From contig CM026395.1 in assembly GCA_014843695.1 (NCBI GenBank), positions 53,840,496 to 53,904,495 of the forward strand: a DNA stretch of 64,000 bases, read 5' to 3'. The position numbers and the translations under genes are program-made. The first letter of the stretch is position 1, and each line of letters starts with the position of its first letter. Below the pieces are notes generated by a model, which worked only from the letters and a program-made list of their open reading frames with translations, was not told the DNA's origin and did not search any database. This document shows, piece by piece, positions 45,478-55,329 of this stretch. The stretch comes from Archivesica marissinica (taxonomy: Eukaryota > Mollusca > Bivalvia > Venerida > Vesicomyidae).

Positions 45478-46320
45478 TCACAATACTGCCTGTACGAGGG
45501 CTGATCAGAAAGTACAGAAAACACAATACTGCCTGTACGAGGGCTGATCAGAAAGTACAGAAAACACAATACTGCCTGTACGAGGGCTGATCAGAAAGTA
45601 CAGAAAACACAATACTGCCTGTACGAGGGCTGATCAGAAAGTACAGAAAACACAATACTGCCTGTACGAGGGCTGATCAGAAAGTACAGAAAACACAATA
45701 CTGCCTGTACGAGGGCTGATCAGAAAGTACAGAAAACACAATACTGCCTGTACGAGGGCTGATCAGAAAGTACAGAAAACACAATACTGCCTGTACGAGG
45801 GCTGATCAGAAAGTACAGAAAACACAATACTGCCTGTACGAGGGCTGATCAGAAAGTACAGAAAACACAATACTGCCTGTACGAGGGCTGATCAGAAAGT
45901 ACAGAAAACACAATACTGCCTGTACGAGGGCTGATCAGAAAGTACAGAAAAAACACACATTGCCTGTACGAGGGCTGATCAGAAAGTACAGAAAAAACAC
46001 ACATTGCCTGTACGAGGGCTGATCAGAAAGTACAGAAAATAAACACATTGCCTGTACGAGGGCTGATCAGAAAGTACAGAAAATAAACACACACTGCCTG
46101 TACGAGGGCTGATCAGAAAGTACAGAAAATAAACACACATTGCCTGTACGAGGGCTGATCAGAAGGTACAGAAAATAAACACACTGCCTGTACGAGGGCT
46201 GATCAGAAAGTACAGAAAATAAACACACACTGCCTGTACGGTGGCTAATCAGAAAGTACAGAAAACACATATTGCATGTACGAGAACCGATTAAAAAGTA
46301 CAGAAAACACACACACTGCC
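45478..46320. repeat. 43-bp minisatellite with internal palindromes, about 19 copies
   Basis: The unit is CAGAAAACACAATACTGCCT plus GTACGAGGGCTGATCAGAAA plus GTA. Each junction holds CTGTAC and GTACAG around a 16-bp loop that itself contains palindromic CTGATCAG. Early copies are identical; from 45945 the linker changes (AAAAACACAC, AATAAACACA) and the last copies decay. TACGAGGGCTGATCAGAAAG loosely recalls mariner-type terminal repeats, which is inference only. Confidence 0.95.
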
Positions 46321-46663
46321 AGTAAGTACAGAAAAGGAAGTAGAGACAAAAAATATGACAGTAAGTGATGAATGCCCCCAAAGCCTATAGGCATTGCAGA
46401 AAGTTACATCCCGGACTGGAAATATTGACTCGGATGGACAGACGGATACGGACAGTGCAATAGGGGCAGGCAATAGGACAGTAGTACACACTGCCTGTAC
46501 GAGAGTAGATCATACGTATACAGAATTGTGCACACTAAAATAAATTAGTATAAAATTGTTTCAACTGATTGCCGTAGTACATTGTAATAACTGTTTCACA
46601 GTAAGGAACATTAATAATACCGGGTTGCACTGGGTATCTGGCCTTTCAAATATGTAATATTTA
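46321..46663. other. Unique sequence with decayed 43-bp units
   Basis: CACTGCCTGTACGAGAGTAG near 46488 is an isolated diverged 43-bp unit. No gene is seen. Confidence 0.45.
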
Positions 46664-46674
46664 TATAATGTGTT

Positions 46675-46946
46675 TATTATTATTATTATTATATTTCGGG
46701 TTTTACGCCTGCATCAGCACCATTTTGGGCTATATCGCCGGCGGGCAGTTTACTTAACAACACCTTTCCTGGGCAGGCTCCAGCGGTTAACCAGTACTTG
46801 GGTGCACCAACCTCCGTAAGAAACTGCCAACTTTTTCATATAAATGAGACACGGTCTGAGCGGGCTCGAACCCGTGACCATCAGTGATGATAGGTTACAG
46901 TGGTATACAAGTCAGCGACCGTAACCACTCGACCACGGAGGCGGAC
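46675..46946 (-). mobile_element. SINE2, full copy with 11-bp target-site duplication
   Basis: The minus strand starts GTCCGCCTCCGTGGTCGAGT (A box), has CACGGGTTCGAGCCCGCTC (B box), a body with AGTTGGCAGTTTCTTACGGA and CGCCGGCGATATAGCCC, and ends in (AAT)n. TATAATGTGTT flanks it at 46664-46674 and 46947-46957, a clean target-site duplication showing LINE-mediated integration. The family is also at 51845 and, as a mosaic, at 50221. Confidence 0.92.
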
Positions 46947-46957
46947 TATAATGTGTT

Positions 46958-47219
46958 CAATAATCATGCAACAAGGAATTTATTGACTGGCCCCTTTATA
47001 AAAACAAAGTAATGCCAATGCTGGTTTGTATGTTGGCAGGTTATGGCTGCATTTCTGTACCAGGATGATTAACATGGCCCAAAAATAAATCATGACACCA
47101 TAAACTCAAGTAATTATCTAAATTATAACATCACTTGCACACAAATCTAATAAGTTCCAGTGGAAAGTGTATCAACAAATTGCACCTGTTTCTGAGTATC
47201 AAGGAAGTTTCTGGTTTGG
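46958..47219. other. Unique spacer
   Basis: No gene or repeat recognised. Confidence 0.4.
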
Positions 47220-48320
47220 GAAAATGCAATGGTTACAATCAAACCATTCTGTTTAGATAACACAGGCATGGTTACAGACAAACCAGTCTGAATAGATCAC
47301 ACACAGGACTGGTTACAGTCAAACCAGTCTGTATAGATCACACACAGACATGGTTACAGTCAAACCAGTCTGTATAGATCACACACAGGACTGGGTTACA
47401 GACAAACCAGTCTGTATAGATCACACACAGGCATGGTTACAGTCAAACCAGTCTGTATAGATCACACACAGGACTGGTTACAGACAAACCAGTCTGAATA
47501 GATCACACACAGGCATGGTTACAGTCAAACCAGTCTGCATAGATCACACACAGGCATGGTTACAGTCAAACCAGTCTGTATAGATCACACACAGGACTGG
47601 TTACAGTCAAACCAGTCTGTATAGATCACACACAGGATTGGTTACAGACAAACCAGTCTGTATAGATCACACACAGGCATGGTTACAGTCAAACCAGTCT
47701 GTATAGATCACACACAGGACTGGTTACAGACAAACCAGTCTGAATAGATCACACACAGGCATGGTTACAGTCAAACCAGTCTGCATAGATCACACACAGG
47801 CATGGTTACAGTCAAACCAGTCTGTATAGATCACACACAGGACTGGTTACAGTCAAACCAGTCTGCATATATCACACACAGGCATAGTTACAGACAAACT
47901 GGTCTGTATAGATCACACACAGGCATGGTTACAGTCAAACCAGTCTGTATAGATCACACACAGGACTGGTTACAGACAAACCAGTCTGAATAGATCACAC
48001 ACAGGCATGGTTACAGTCAAACCAGTCTGCATAGATCACACACAGGCATGGTTACAGTCAAACCAGTCTGTATAGATCACACACAGGACTGGTTACAGTC
48101 AAACCAGTCTGCATAGATCACACACAGGCATGGTTACAGTCAAACCAGTCTGTATAGATCACACACAGGACTGGTTACAGACAAACCAGTCTGTATAGAT
48201 CACACACAGGACTGGTTACAGACAAATCAGTCTGTATAGATCACACACAGGCATGGTTACAGTCAAACCAGTCTGTATAGATCACACACAGGACTGGTTA
48301 CAGACAAACCAGTCTGCACA
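47220..48320. repeat. 41-bp minisatellite, about 27 copies, 246-bp higher order
   Basis: The unit is TGGTTACAGTCAAACCAGTC plus TGTATAGATCACACACAGGA plus C or CA. Markers (CAGACAAACC, CTGAATAGA, CTGCATAGA) recur with a period of 246 bp, for example CTGAATAGATC at 47494, 47740 and 47986, that is six monomers. Confidence 0.95.
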
Positions 48321-49014
48321 GGTTTTGCATGTGTATGGTGAGACATATCAGAAGTGGAAGGTACAAATACGAAAGTGCAAGTTCATGTTGTTATGTAAAT
48401 ACTCCGGTACAAGAAATTACGGTGCCCCATCTGGGCATTTATGTACAAAGACATGTTTTTAGGATCTTGAAATGCAGGAAAAGATTTCGGCAGGTTGGGA
48501 ATAATAGTATGGTGATAAGTGAGCGGCAACAGTGGAAATACACAAGTCTAAATATACCTTAACAAATGGGTTACTATGACGAAATCTAAATATGAATTAG
48601 AGATGCAACCCCCCTTGCTGGTATTAGGACACATAAACAAGTGCTTTCTTTTAAGTGGTGCAAAGTCAACGGGAGCAGACATTTTGCTGACACCTGACCA
48701 AAAGGCATTAACAAATTTATCCAAAATACGACCCATTTCTTCACAAAACCATATATATTAGTATAATTTTTATATCCACTTGTACCTACAGCACACAGAC
48801 CCAGCTAAAAACAATAACCGGAGTTTGTAACTACCAGTAAATTAACTGATGTCACAGCACATGCAAAATCCCCTGCCTGCTGTATAGAGAGACCAATGAA
48901 GGGAACAGATGTAGGGTGGTGATATTTCACAGCAATAGCCACACATGTTGCTAGGACTGATGATGCAATAAATTATAATGGATATATATATATAGGATCT
49001 TACATGATTGGTGA
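48321..49014. other. Unique sequence, no gene recognised
   Basis: Frames of 60-77 codons overlap each other on both strands (48329-48761) without domains or splice support. (TA)n near 48982. Confidence 0.45.
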
Positions 49015-49118
49015 ATCATCTGAATAGCAAACAGCATAGAGCCTGATAGCACGTGGCAGCTGATCTGACTCTATGTTCTTTGCATATACTGTTTGAACGG
49101 TATCCAGAATCAAATGGG
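49015..49118 (+). mobile_element. MITE-B half copy
   Basis: One hairpin (AGCAAACAGCATAGAGCCTG and CTCTATGTTCTTTGC) followed by a diverged end before TTAA at 49119-49122. The first half is missing. Confidence 0.65.
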
Positions 49119-49122
49119 TTAA

Positions 49123-49973
49123 GCGAGCCATTTAGCGAAAATTCCAAAAGGAGTTTCATGAAATATGGTATGAAACCAGCACGAGTGTAACATCCGTTTT
49201 TATTACATTACCACAGTAACAACAACCATAAATTTGAAGTATCATTCATGTTTCTGTTTGCCAGTATAATTTTTAGCCTTATCAGTTATCACATTAATAG
49301 TAAATAGTCCCTGATAATCAAACAACTTCACGCAAATAATTGACATAATATTTTTAATAACTGTATGGCCGCTAGTGCATATTTAGCATTTTACTGATCT
49401 AAGCAGAGTTGATTTTCAACAAATAAAGCATCAACACAAACAACAGGTATATTTCGAGCTGTCAATGTCATGCCGCGACCAACCAGAATCCTTCCAGGTT
49501 ATTAAACGTGTGTACATATAAGAAATTATGTGCCGACTGTATTTAATTAAACTGAATACAAGCAAAGTTGTGTGATAAAGGATGATATACATGTACAACG
49601 GCGTAGTGGTGAAAAATGAAAAAACACCATTCTAATAATCTTCATTGACGTAAAATAAAGGACATAAACAGTTCAAATAAGTGTAGCAGCCGGCAATTCA
49701 TTAATGTGTTTTTCTAATTTGTAACTGATGGCATGGAATTTTATGGAATTGTGTGGTTACCACATGTCATTTCCACACAATTTCATGACATATTTGACAG
49801 TTAATTTCAATGCTAGCATGCAAAGAGTTAATGAATTGTCATCAGCTACATTTATTGAAACTATTTATAGCATTTATTTTACCCAGCATGCAAAGTTATA
49901 TTAGTCAGCCAAACTAACATAACTCTGTGGGACTTTAAAACACCTGAATGTGCACTTGAACTCCTGTATTAAC
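49123..49973. other. AT-rich unique sequence, no gene recognised
   Basis: No domain-bearing frame, no tRNA-like motif. TACCCAGCATGCAAA occurs at 49870 and also near 16735, so part may be a dispersed repeat. Confidence 0.45.
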
Positions 49974-50218
49974 GACTATACAGATATGACTTTTTGTCTA
50001 GATTATGTCTAAGTTTTTAATAACATGTGGACTATACAGCTATGTCTAAATTATGTCTAAGTTTTTAATAACATGTGGACTATACAGCTATGTCTAAATT
50101 ATGTCTAAGTTTTTAAGAACATGTGGACTATACAGCTATGTCTAAATTATGTCTAAGTTTTTAAGAACATGTGGACTATACAGCTATGTCTAAATTATGT
50201 CTTATGTCTTAAGTTTTT
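49974..50218. repeat. 48-bp minisatellite, about 5 copies
   Basis: The unit is GACTATACAGCTATGTCTAA plus ATTATGTCTAAGTTTTTAAT plus AACATGTG. The last copy is truncated and runs into a SINE2 fragment at GTTTTTAA/GTTGGCAG. Confidence 0.94.
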
Positions 50219-50220
50219 AA

Positions 50221-50480
50221 GTTGGCAGTTTCTTACGGAGGTTGGTGCACCAAGTACTGTGGTCGAGTGGTTACGGTTGCTGACTTGTATACCACTATAA
50301 CCTATGATCACTGATGGTCACGGGTTGCATTATATGAAATAGTTGGCAGTTTCGTACGGAGGTTGGTGCATCAAGTACTGGTTAACTGCTGAAGCCTGCC
50401 AAGGAAAGGTGTTATTAGGTAAACTGCCCATCGTTCAAATGGGCAACCGATAGCGATCTTAAATAACATTTAAAACAAAG
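50221..50480 (+). mobile_element. Rearranged SINE2 joined to a SINE1 tail
   Basis: A SINE2 body piece (GTTGGCAGTTTCTTACGGAG) precedes a SINE2 head piece (GGTCGAGTGGTTACGGTTGC), the reverse of normal order, then the body restarts at 50342 (AGTTGGCAGTTTCGTACGGA). At 50430 the SINE2 stops at AACTGCCCA and a SINE1 tail (TCGTTCAAATGGGCAACCGA) follows. It is a recombinant or template-switch product. Confidence 0.75.
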
Positions 50481-50490
50481 TACTACACAT

Positions 50491-50717
50491 AGGTTCGATC
50501 CCCCGTCCAACCCTAATAAAATTAACAGTCTTTCAGATGGGACGTTAAACCGAGGTCTCGTGTCGGTGCTTTACACCGTGCACGTAAAAGAACCAGAGGA
50601 GACTCTGGAATGGGTCTCTCTCTGTATCATTGCACTATCCTCCAAAATCTAAAATGACTAATATCTTCAGGAGGCGTCGCTCATATGGGCAACCGGTAGC
50701 GACGATAAATAAACGTA
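50491..50717 (+). mobile_element. SINE1 copy, head truncated at the B box
   Basis: Starts AGGTTCGATCCCCCGTCC, then TTTCAGATGGGACGTTAAAC, CACCGTGCACGTAAAAGAAC and ATGGGCAACCGGTAGCGACG, ending AAATAAACGT. The A-box half is missing. Confidence 0.87.
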
Positions 50718-51065
50718 AAACACACAAGCCCCAAACACGTTTTCCCTGTACTATGTATATTGAAGAGACAACAAAATATGTTTTAGCAGCATACAAACTA
50801 GAGCTATCACGAGGATGGCGAGTACCACAAGACACCACTTTCATACATTATATCAAATATCAGACATTGTATTGGTTAGGTGATCATATAAATTAGAATT
50901 GACATGCGCTGGCTGATGTTGTGTAATTAATAATGGAATCAGTCTGTTAAGTATCAGAGCACAATTTATCCGTTGACCTCTAAGCGTGACCTTGACTTAG
51001 AATCTTATGTGGGCTTCTGGATGAGACGAACAATTGATGGTAGTCTATGAAAATACACGACATCT
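50718..51065. other. Unique sequence with a short open frame
   Basis: A plus frame that starts in the SINE tail continues to 50896 (FPCTMYIEETTKYVLAAYKL and onward). No domain is recognised. Its start lies in SINE sequence, so it is unlikely to be a gene as drawn. Confidence 0.35.
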
Positions 51066-51069
51066 TTAA

Positions 51070-51298
51070 CCCTTTCCTTCATAGAGCTTTAGGTTAATAT
51101 ACTATTATATCTCCATACAAACGACAGCCATTTAGCAATCATGCAGTGGATAAGTAGTTGCCATATATATCTATCCCACCTCCATAGATATTACTGGGAC
51201 TACATGTGATTCTGGCATTTATTATGAACATTGGCTACTACATTGTCAATGTATGTTGTATTGGTAATGGCGTCAAGAGGTGCTTATGACGGAAAGGG
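51070..51298 (+). mobile_element. MITE-A copy
   Basis: Left TTAA at 51066-51069, starts CCCTTTCCTTCATAGAGCTT, ends GGTGCTTATGACGGAAAGGG. The right flank is CTAA, a mutated TTAA. About 80-90% like the 2075 copy by eye. Confidence 0.83.
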
Positions 51299-51303
51299 CT
51301 AAG

Positions 51304-51532
51304 ACATGGCCCAGACATGAAATGTTACATATAAAACACATCAATTTGAACACTTAAGTTACTAGTACTACCTTGGCCCCATGGCTAAACCCTTCTCACT
51401 GCACAATGTCATTTTCTCAAAATGCTTAGTTAATATGTGTGGCAAATTATTTAAAGATATATTCTTGTTCAAACTGATAGTTTCAATTTCTAAACAAGTT
51501 GCTATACAGTCTTTGTTAGTGGCCACCTCCAT
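51304..51532. other. Unique spacer between two inverted MITE-A copies
   Basis: A 60-codon frame (51381-51563) has no recognisable domain and crosses into the MITE. Confidence 0.4.
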
Positions 51533-51570
51533 TAACCCTTTCCCTCATAGAAGCACCTCTTGACGCCATT

Positions 51571-51802
51571 AGTTTATACAAATTTATTTTAGCTTGATTG
51601 CGAAACAAGTTATTTCAACTTATATAAATCACTCTCGAGACCTCATTCCTGATGGAATCCATTGCCACGAGGGAGAGAGAAGAGGCAACATGGAATTTAA
51701 ATGCCTTGCCTAAGGGCACAATCATAACGGCTCCAGTGGGGCTCGAACTCCGGACCTTTCGCATCTGAAGCGAACGCGCATCCACTGCGCTATCACGACT
51801 TT
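51571..51802 (-). mobile_element. SINE3, complete, nested in MITE-A
   Basis: The minus strand begins GTCGTGATAGCGCAGTGGAT (A box), has the stem-loop TTCGCTTCAGATGCGAA and B box GAGTTCGAGCCCC, then the SINE3 body and tail. Target duplication CTTGACGCCATT (51559-51570) and CTTGGCGCCATT (51803-51814), one mismatch. The anticodon loop TTCAGAT would read CAG if folded as a tRNA, but there is no long variable arm as in tRNA-Leu. Confidence 0.92.
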
Positions 51803-51844
51803 CTTGGCGCCATTACCAATATGACATACATTGTAGCCAAACCA

Positions 51845-52113
51845 TTATGTTATGTTATATTTCGGGTTTTACGCCTGCATCAGCACCATTTCGGGCTATA
51901 TCGCCGGCGGGCAGTTTACCTAACAATACCTTTCCTGGGCAGGCTCCAGCGGTTAACCAGTACTTGGGTGCACCAACCTCCGTAAGAAACTGCCAACTTT
52001 CTCATATAAATGAGACACGGCCTGAGCGGGGCTCGAACCCGTGACCATCAGTGATGATAGGTTACAGTGGTATACAAGTCAGCGACCTTAACCACTCGAC
52101 CACGGAGGCGGAC
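51845..52113 (-). mobile_element. SINE2, complete, nested in MITE-A
   Basis: Same structure as 46675-46946, with a 14-bp perfect target duplication TTGTAGCCAAACCA at 51831-51844 and 52114-52127. A and B boxes are intact and the tail is short. The intact duplication suggests it is younger than the flanking MITE. Confidence 0.93.
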
Positions 52114-52289
52114 TTGTAGCCAAACCAATGTTCATAATAAAGGCCAGATCCTCATGTAGTCCCAGTAATATCTATGGAGGTTGGATATATATGGTGACTA
52201 CTTATTCACTGCATGATAGCTAAATGGCTGTCGTTTGTATGGAGATATAATAGTATATTAACCTAAATCTCTATGAAGGAAAGGGTTAA

Positions 52290-53219
52290 GCAGCCAGTTT
52301 CAAGATTCCCTATATGTTGTTTTACCATACATTTGACCTCTATTAAGCAGCCACCTGTGCTAAGCAGCAACTTTCTCTGACTCCCTTGGCTGGCTGCTTA
52401 AGACAGGTTTGACTGTATATACAATTGTATTCCTTATAAAAATCAGTCTCAAGTTTTTAAGTAAAGAAATCCATCCTTTATTAACATGTTTAATGTACTT
52501 GAACGTTGTTGAATATTATATAATCTTGTTTTGTCTACGTTATGCCATTTTTTCATTTAGCGCTCTTCATAACTCCAATTATCCGTAACAAATCAGAACA
52601 GCAATGAAATGAATGTGCGTACATCACTTTTAGAATGTTTTTTTAATAATGTGTGTATGAAAAACGGGACACACATTTTACCAGGAATATATCTTTAAAT
52701 ATTCCTCAAGCAGCTGCTGAAGAGTTACACAACACAGTCATATCCACTTGACCATTGACCTCCAAATGTGGCCGTGACCTTTGATGAACATGGGTTCTGC
52801 ACAATTCTGTAATTGTCTCTGATAAGTTGAATATAAATATTGATTTTTAATGGAAAATCTTAATATATTTAATGGAGCTGACATAATTATGTGGGTGGGG
52901 TATGGGTTGCATATGACTCAAAATACCTCCACATAATGACAGTTCCCACGATATAATTAATTAGTATCATGTTTCTGTGGCAGGTAACTAACATAACCAC
53001 AGAAAAAACAGTTGCCATGGTGACAATTTAGCATATTATATCATCATAATATAATATTAATAATTATCAAGTATCTATTTTCTGGCAACATGAAGGTCTG
53101 CATAAACGTAGGTTGTTGGAAAGTAGTTGATAGACGAGAGTGCAATAATAATTGCACTATTCCAATGATTCAGTAACACACCCCTCCCTCGCCCCCTCAC
53201 CCATGTTATTACATCTCAC
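52290..53219. other. Unique sequence with a palindromic repeat remnant
   Basis: TTAAGCAGCCACCTGTGCTA (52354) and GGCTGGCTGCTTAAGACAGG (52388) form an inverted pair typical of a decayed DNA-transposon terminus; a related AATTAAGCAGCCAACATG occurs at 2368. No gene is seen. Confidence 0.4.
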
Positions 53220-53490
53220 ACAATTCCTGGAGATTATTAAACTGTTCTCAGTCTCAAGCTTCTCATTGGTTGAGCCAAGAGCAAAGACGTGACCAATTAA
53301 ATTTGTTGAACTCCAGTTTAGATATTTGAACAAAATGTTATAACCTTGGGCACGGGAGGTTATACAACTTTTCTCCAACCTCAAATCTCAGACTCAAGCT
53401 TGCCGATTAGTTGCTCCTTGCAAATCTCAGACTCGACAATCATACACTTGAGTTCGAGATTTGAGAACAGTTTTATGCCCTCATTTATGA
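53220..53490. repeat. Diverged dispersed repeat with inverted segments
   Basis: CTCAGTCTCAAGCTTCTCATTGG and ACCTCAAATCTCAGACTCAAGCTTG occur with an inverted form (GAGTTCGAGATTTGAGAAC), and similar blocks lie near 21300 and 55145-55245. Boundaries are unclear; possibly an old inverted-repeat transposon. Confidence 0.45.
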
Positions 53491-53597
53491 CCTATGACAC
53501 CTATATACCATTTGAGTTAGACTATCACCAATGTCATGATCAAAATTAACTCTTAGAAAAAGTAAATTACAAAGAAAGCTTCAATGTTTTAACACGT

Positions 53598-53816
53598 AAC
53601 CTGCCAATCACAGCTAAAGTTGCTTTTCCAAACAGCATAGAGCTGTTCCATTTGGAACGTGCCGTTTGATCTGTTTGCTATTTGGATAGTAGAGCTTAAA
53701 CACTTGTCTGAATAGCAAACAACATAGATATCATGATCAGATGTGGCATTATGCCTCGGCCGATCCGGATCTATGTTGTTTGCATTTTCTGTCCAATTTA
53801 TTCGGCAGGTTACAGG
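53598..53816 (+). mobile_element. MITE-B copy (first of a tandem pair)
   Basis: Starts near AACCTGCCAATCACAGCTAA; hairpins AAACAGCATAGAGC/CTGTTTGC (shortened) and AGCAAACAACATAGATATC with GGATCTATGTTGTTTGC; ends ATTCGGCAGGTTACAGG before TTAA 53817-53820. Confidence 0.78.
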
Positions 53817-53861
53817 TTAAATAACTGCTACGGAATCAGCTGATGGTCGACTTTGTCTTAA

Positions 53862-54082
53862 CCTACGAATCACGACTAAAATAGCTTTTGCAAACAGCGA
53901 GAGCCAGATCAGAATGTGCCGTCTGATCGGGCTCTATGCTGTTTGTTATTTGGATAGTGGAGCTGAAGCACTTGTCTGAATAGCAAACAACATAGATCCT
54001 GGTCAGACGTGGCACTATACCACAGCTGATCTGGATCTATGTTGCTTGCACATTCAGTCTGATATATTCGGCAGGTTATGGG
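53862..54082 (+). mobile_element. MITE-B copy (second of a tandem pair)
   Basis: Between TTAA at 53858-53861 and 54083-54086. Starts CCTACGAATCACGACTAAAA; hairpins AACAGCGAGAGCCAGATCAG with TCTGATCGGGCTCTATGCTG and AGCAAACAACATAGATCCTG with GATCTATGTTGCTTGC; ends TATTCGGCAGGTTATGGG. Same orientation as its neighbour 40 bp away. Confidence 0.83.
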
Positions 54083-54125
54083 TTAATAAAAGATCACTGC
54101 GAGGCCAACTAAGAAACAAACTAAT

Positions 54126-54400
54126 GCACAGCTATTTGACAATGCATATCAATATCGAATTGCTATCGTTTCTATCGACGACACCTCTAGCCAGCCGGCA
54201 CACAACCAGTCTGGACAACCGAGACATGATTCTGCCATAACAAAAATCTGTTTTCTGCACAGCAATTTGAAATTGCATGTAAACACTATCAATATGGAAT
54301 CGGTGATTCACTCACCTCTATCGTTTCTATCGGCGACACCTCTACTATCCAGCCGGCACACAACCAGTCTGGACAACCGAGACAGTGTTCTGCCCTGTAC
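54126..54400. repeat. Imperfect tandem duplication, about 135 bp
   Basis: GCACAGCTATTTGACAATGC to GATTCTGCC (54126-54240) is repeated as GCACAGCAATTTGAAATTGC to TGTTCTGCC (54257-54397). The shared core includes CAGCCGGCACACAACCAGTC and TGGACAACCGAGACA. Two copies with small indels. Confidence 0.8.
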
Positions 54401-55329
54401 CATATAATACAAACCACAAGTACAGACAGTATTAGATTATAGACAGCCACAGGATGTTGGTCGACAATAATGACAAATCACCAGGTAGAATGTTGAAACA
54501 GCATAGAAAACTCAATTACTATAATCATGTTGCGGCAAACGGTGCTGCATGTCAGTGCACCATAAATTATCAATTAGCGGCATGCAATTTGCAAATTGCG
54601 CATAAAATCACTTGGTATCATAGAGCATCATTGACGCTTGTCGTAGATAAAATACGACATATACGTTCATTGATCTTGGTCCAATATCTTTATACCCAAC
54701 TAGGAGTGGGTGACATACCGCGGTGTACCGGTTATTGCATCATAGTTCTCGACAATATTATATATCACAATATTATTTTCAAATAACGGTATTTAAGTTT
54801 ATAACAAATTTAAAATGATAACCATTTTAAGGTCAAATTTTAATGTTTGATTTAAAGCGATTAGACTTCATAAAATGGGTAACTTCACATCCTGTTTTCA
54901 TTCTGGTATAGTTTTAAATTCTTGTTTACGATACAGAAAGTTCAGGTAGTGTCAATCACTGTCTACACGCGCAATTTCATATTGAAAACAAGAGGAACCT
55001 TTACTAGGCTAAGAACATTTACTAGGCTAACTTTCTCACAAAACTTTTTCCTAAGGTCATCTAATGTTCTAGTCAAATAGTTGCTTTACTTTTAATTTAC
55101 AATTAAACTAATTTGTGTTGTTCATTTGTTTTCTTTACTGGCTAATATTGCAGTGATACGATTGGTCGAATCCGAGAGTTACTCTTTGTTCAACCAATCA
55201 GAAAGCTTGAGATCGAGTTTGAGATTGGAGAAAAATTTTATAATCTCTAGATCTGGTGCTTTTCAGACAATTAGTGACCCATCTCAAACTAGTAGAGGTT
55301 ATTGCAAAAATCTTAATCTGTATGGATGT
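54401..55329. other. Unique sequence; a 110-codon frame of unknown meaning
   Basis: A plus frame (54454-54786) starting MLVDNNDKSPGRMLKQHRKL has ordinary composition but no domain I recognise, no splice signal and no homologue in the window. The segment 55140-55245 resembles the dispersed repeat at 53220-53490. Confidence 0.35.

Larger units (their letters stand above)
51537..52285 (-). mobile_element. MITE-A copy interrupted by two SINEs
   Basis: TTAA at 51533-51536 and 52286-52289 bound CCCTTTCCCTCATAGAAGCA and CTCTATGAAGGAAAGGG. Removing the SINE3 and SINE2 with one target duplication each leaves about 222 bp, close to the 229-234 bp of the other copies, in inverted orientation to them. 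Confidence 0.88.

Noticed and set aside
48329..48761. Short overlapping frames of 60-77 codons
   Set aside because: Opposite-strand overlap, no domain, no splice support; likely chance.
51720..51802. Functional tRNA gene with CAG anticodon
   Set aside because: It is part of a SINE3 with target duplication and body; there is no long variable arm as in tRNA-Leu.
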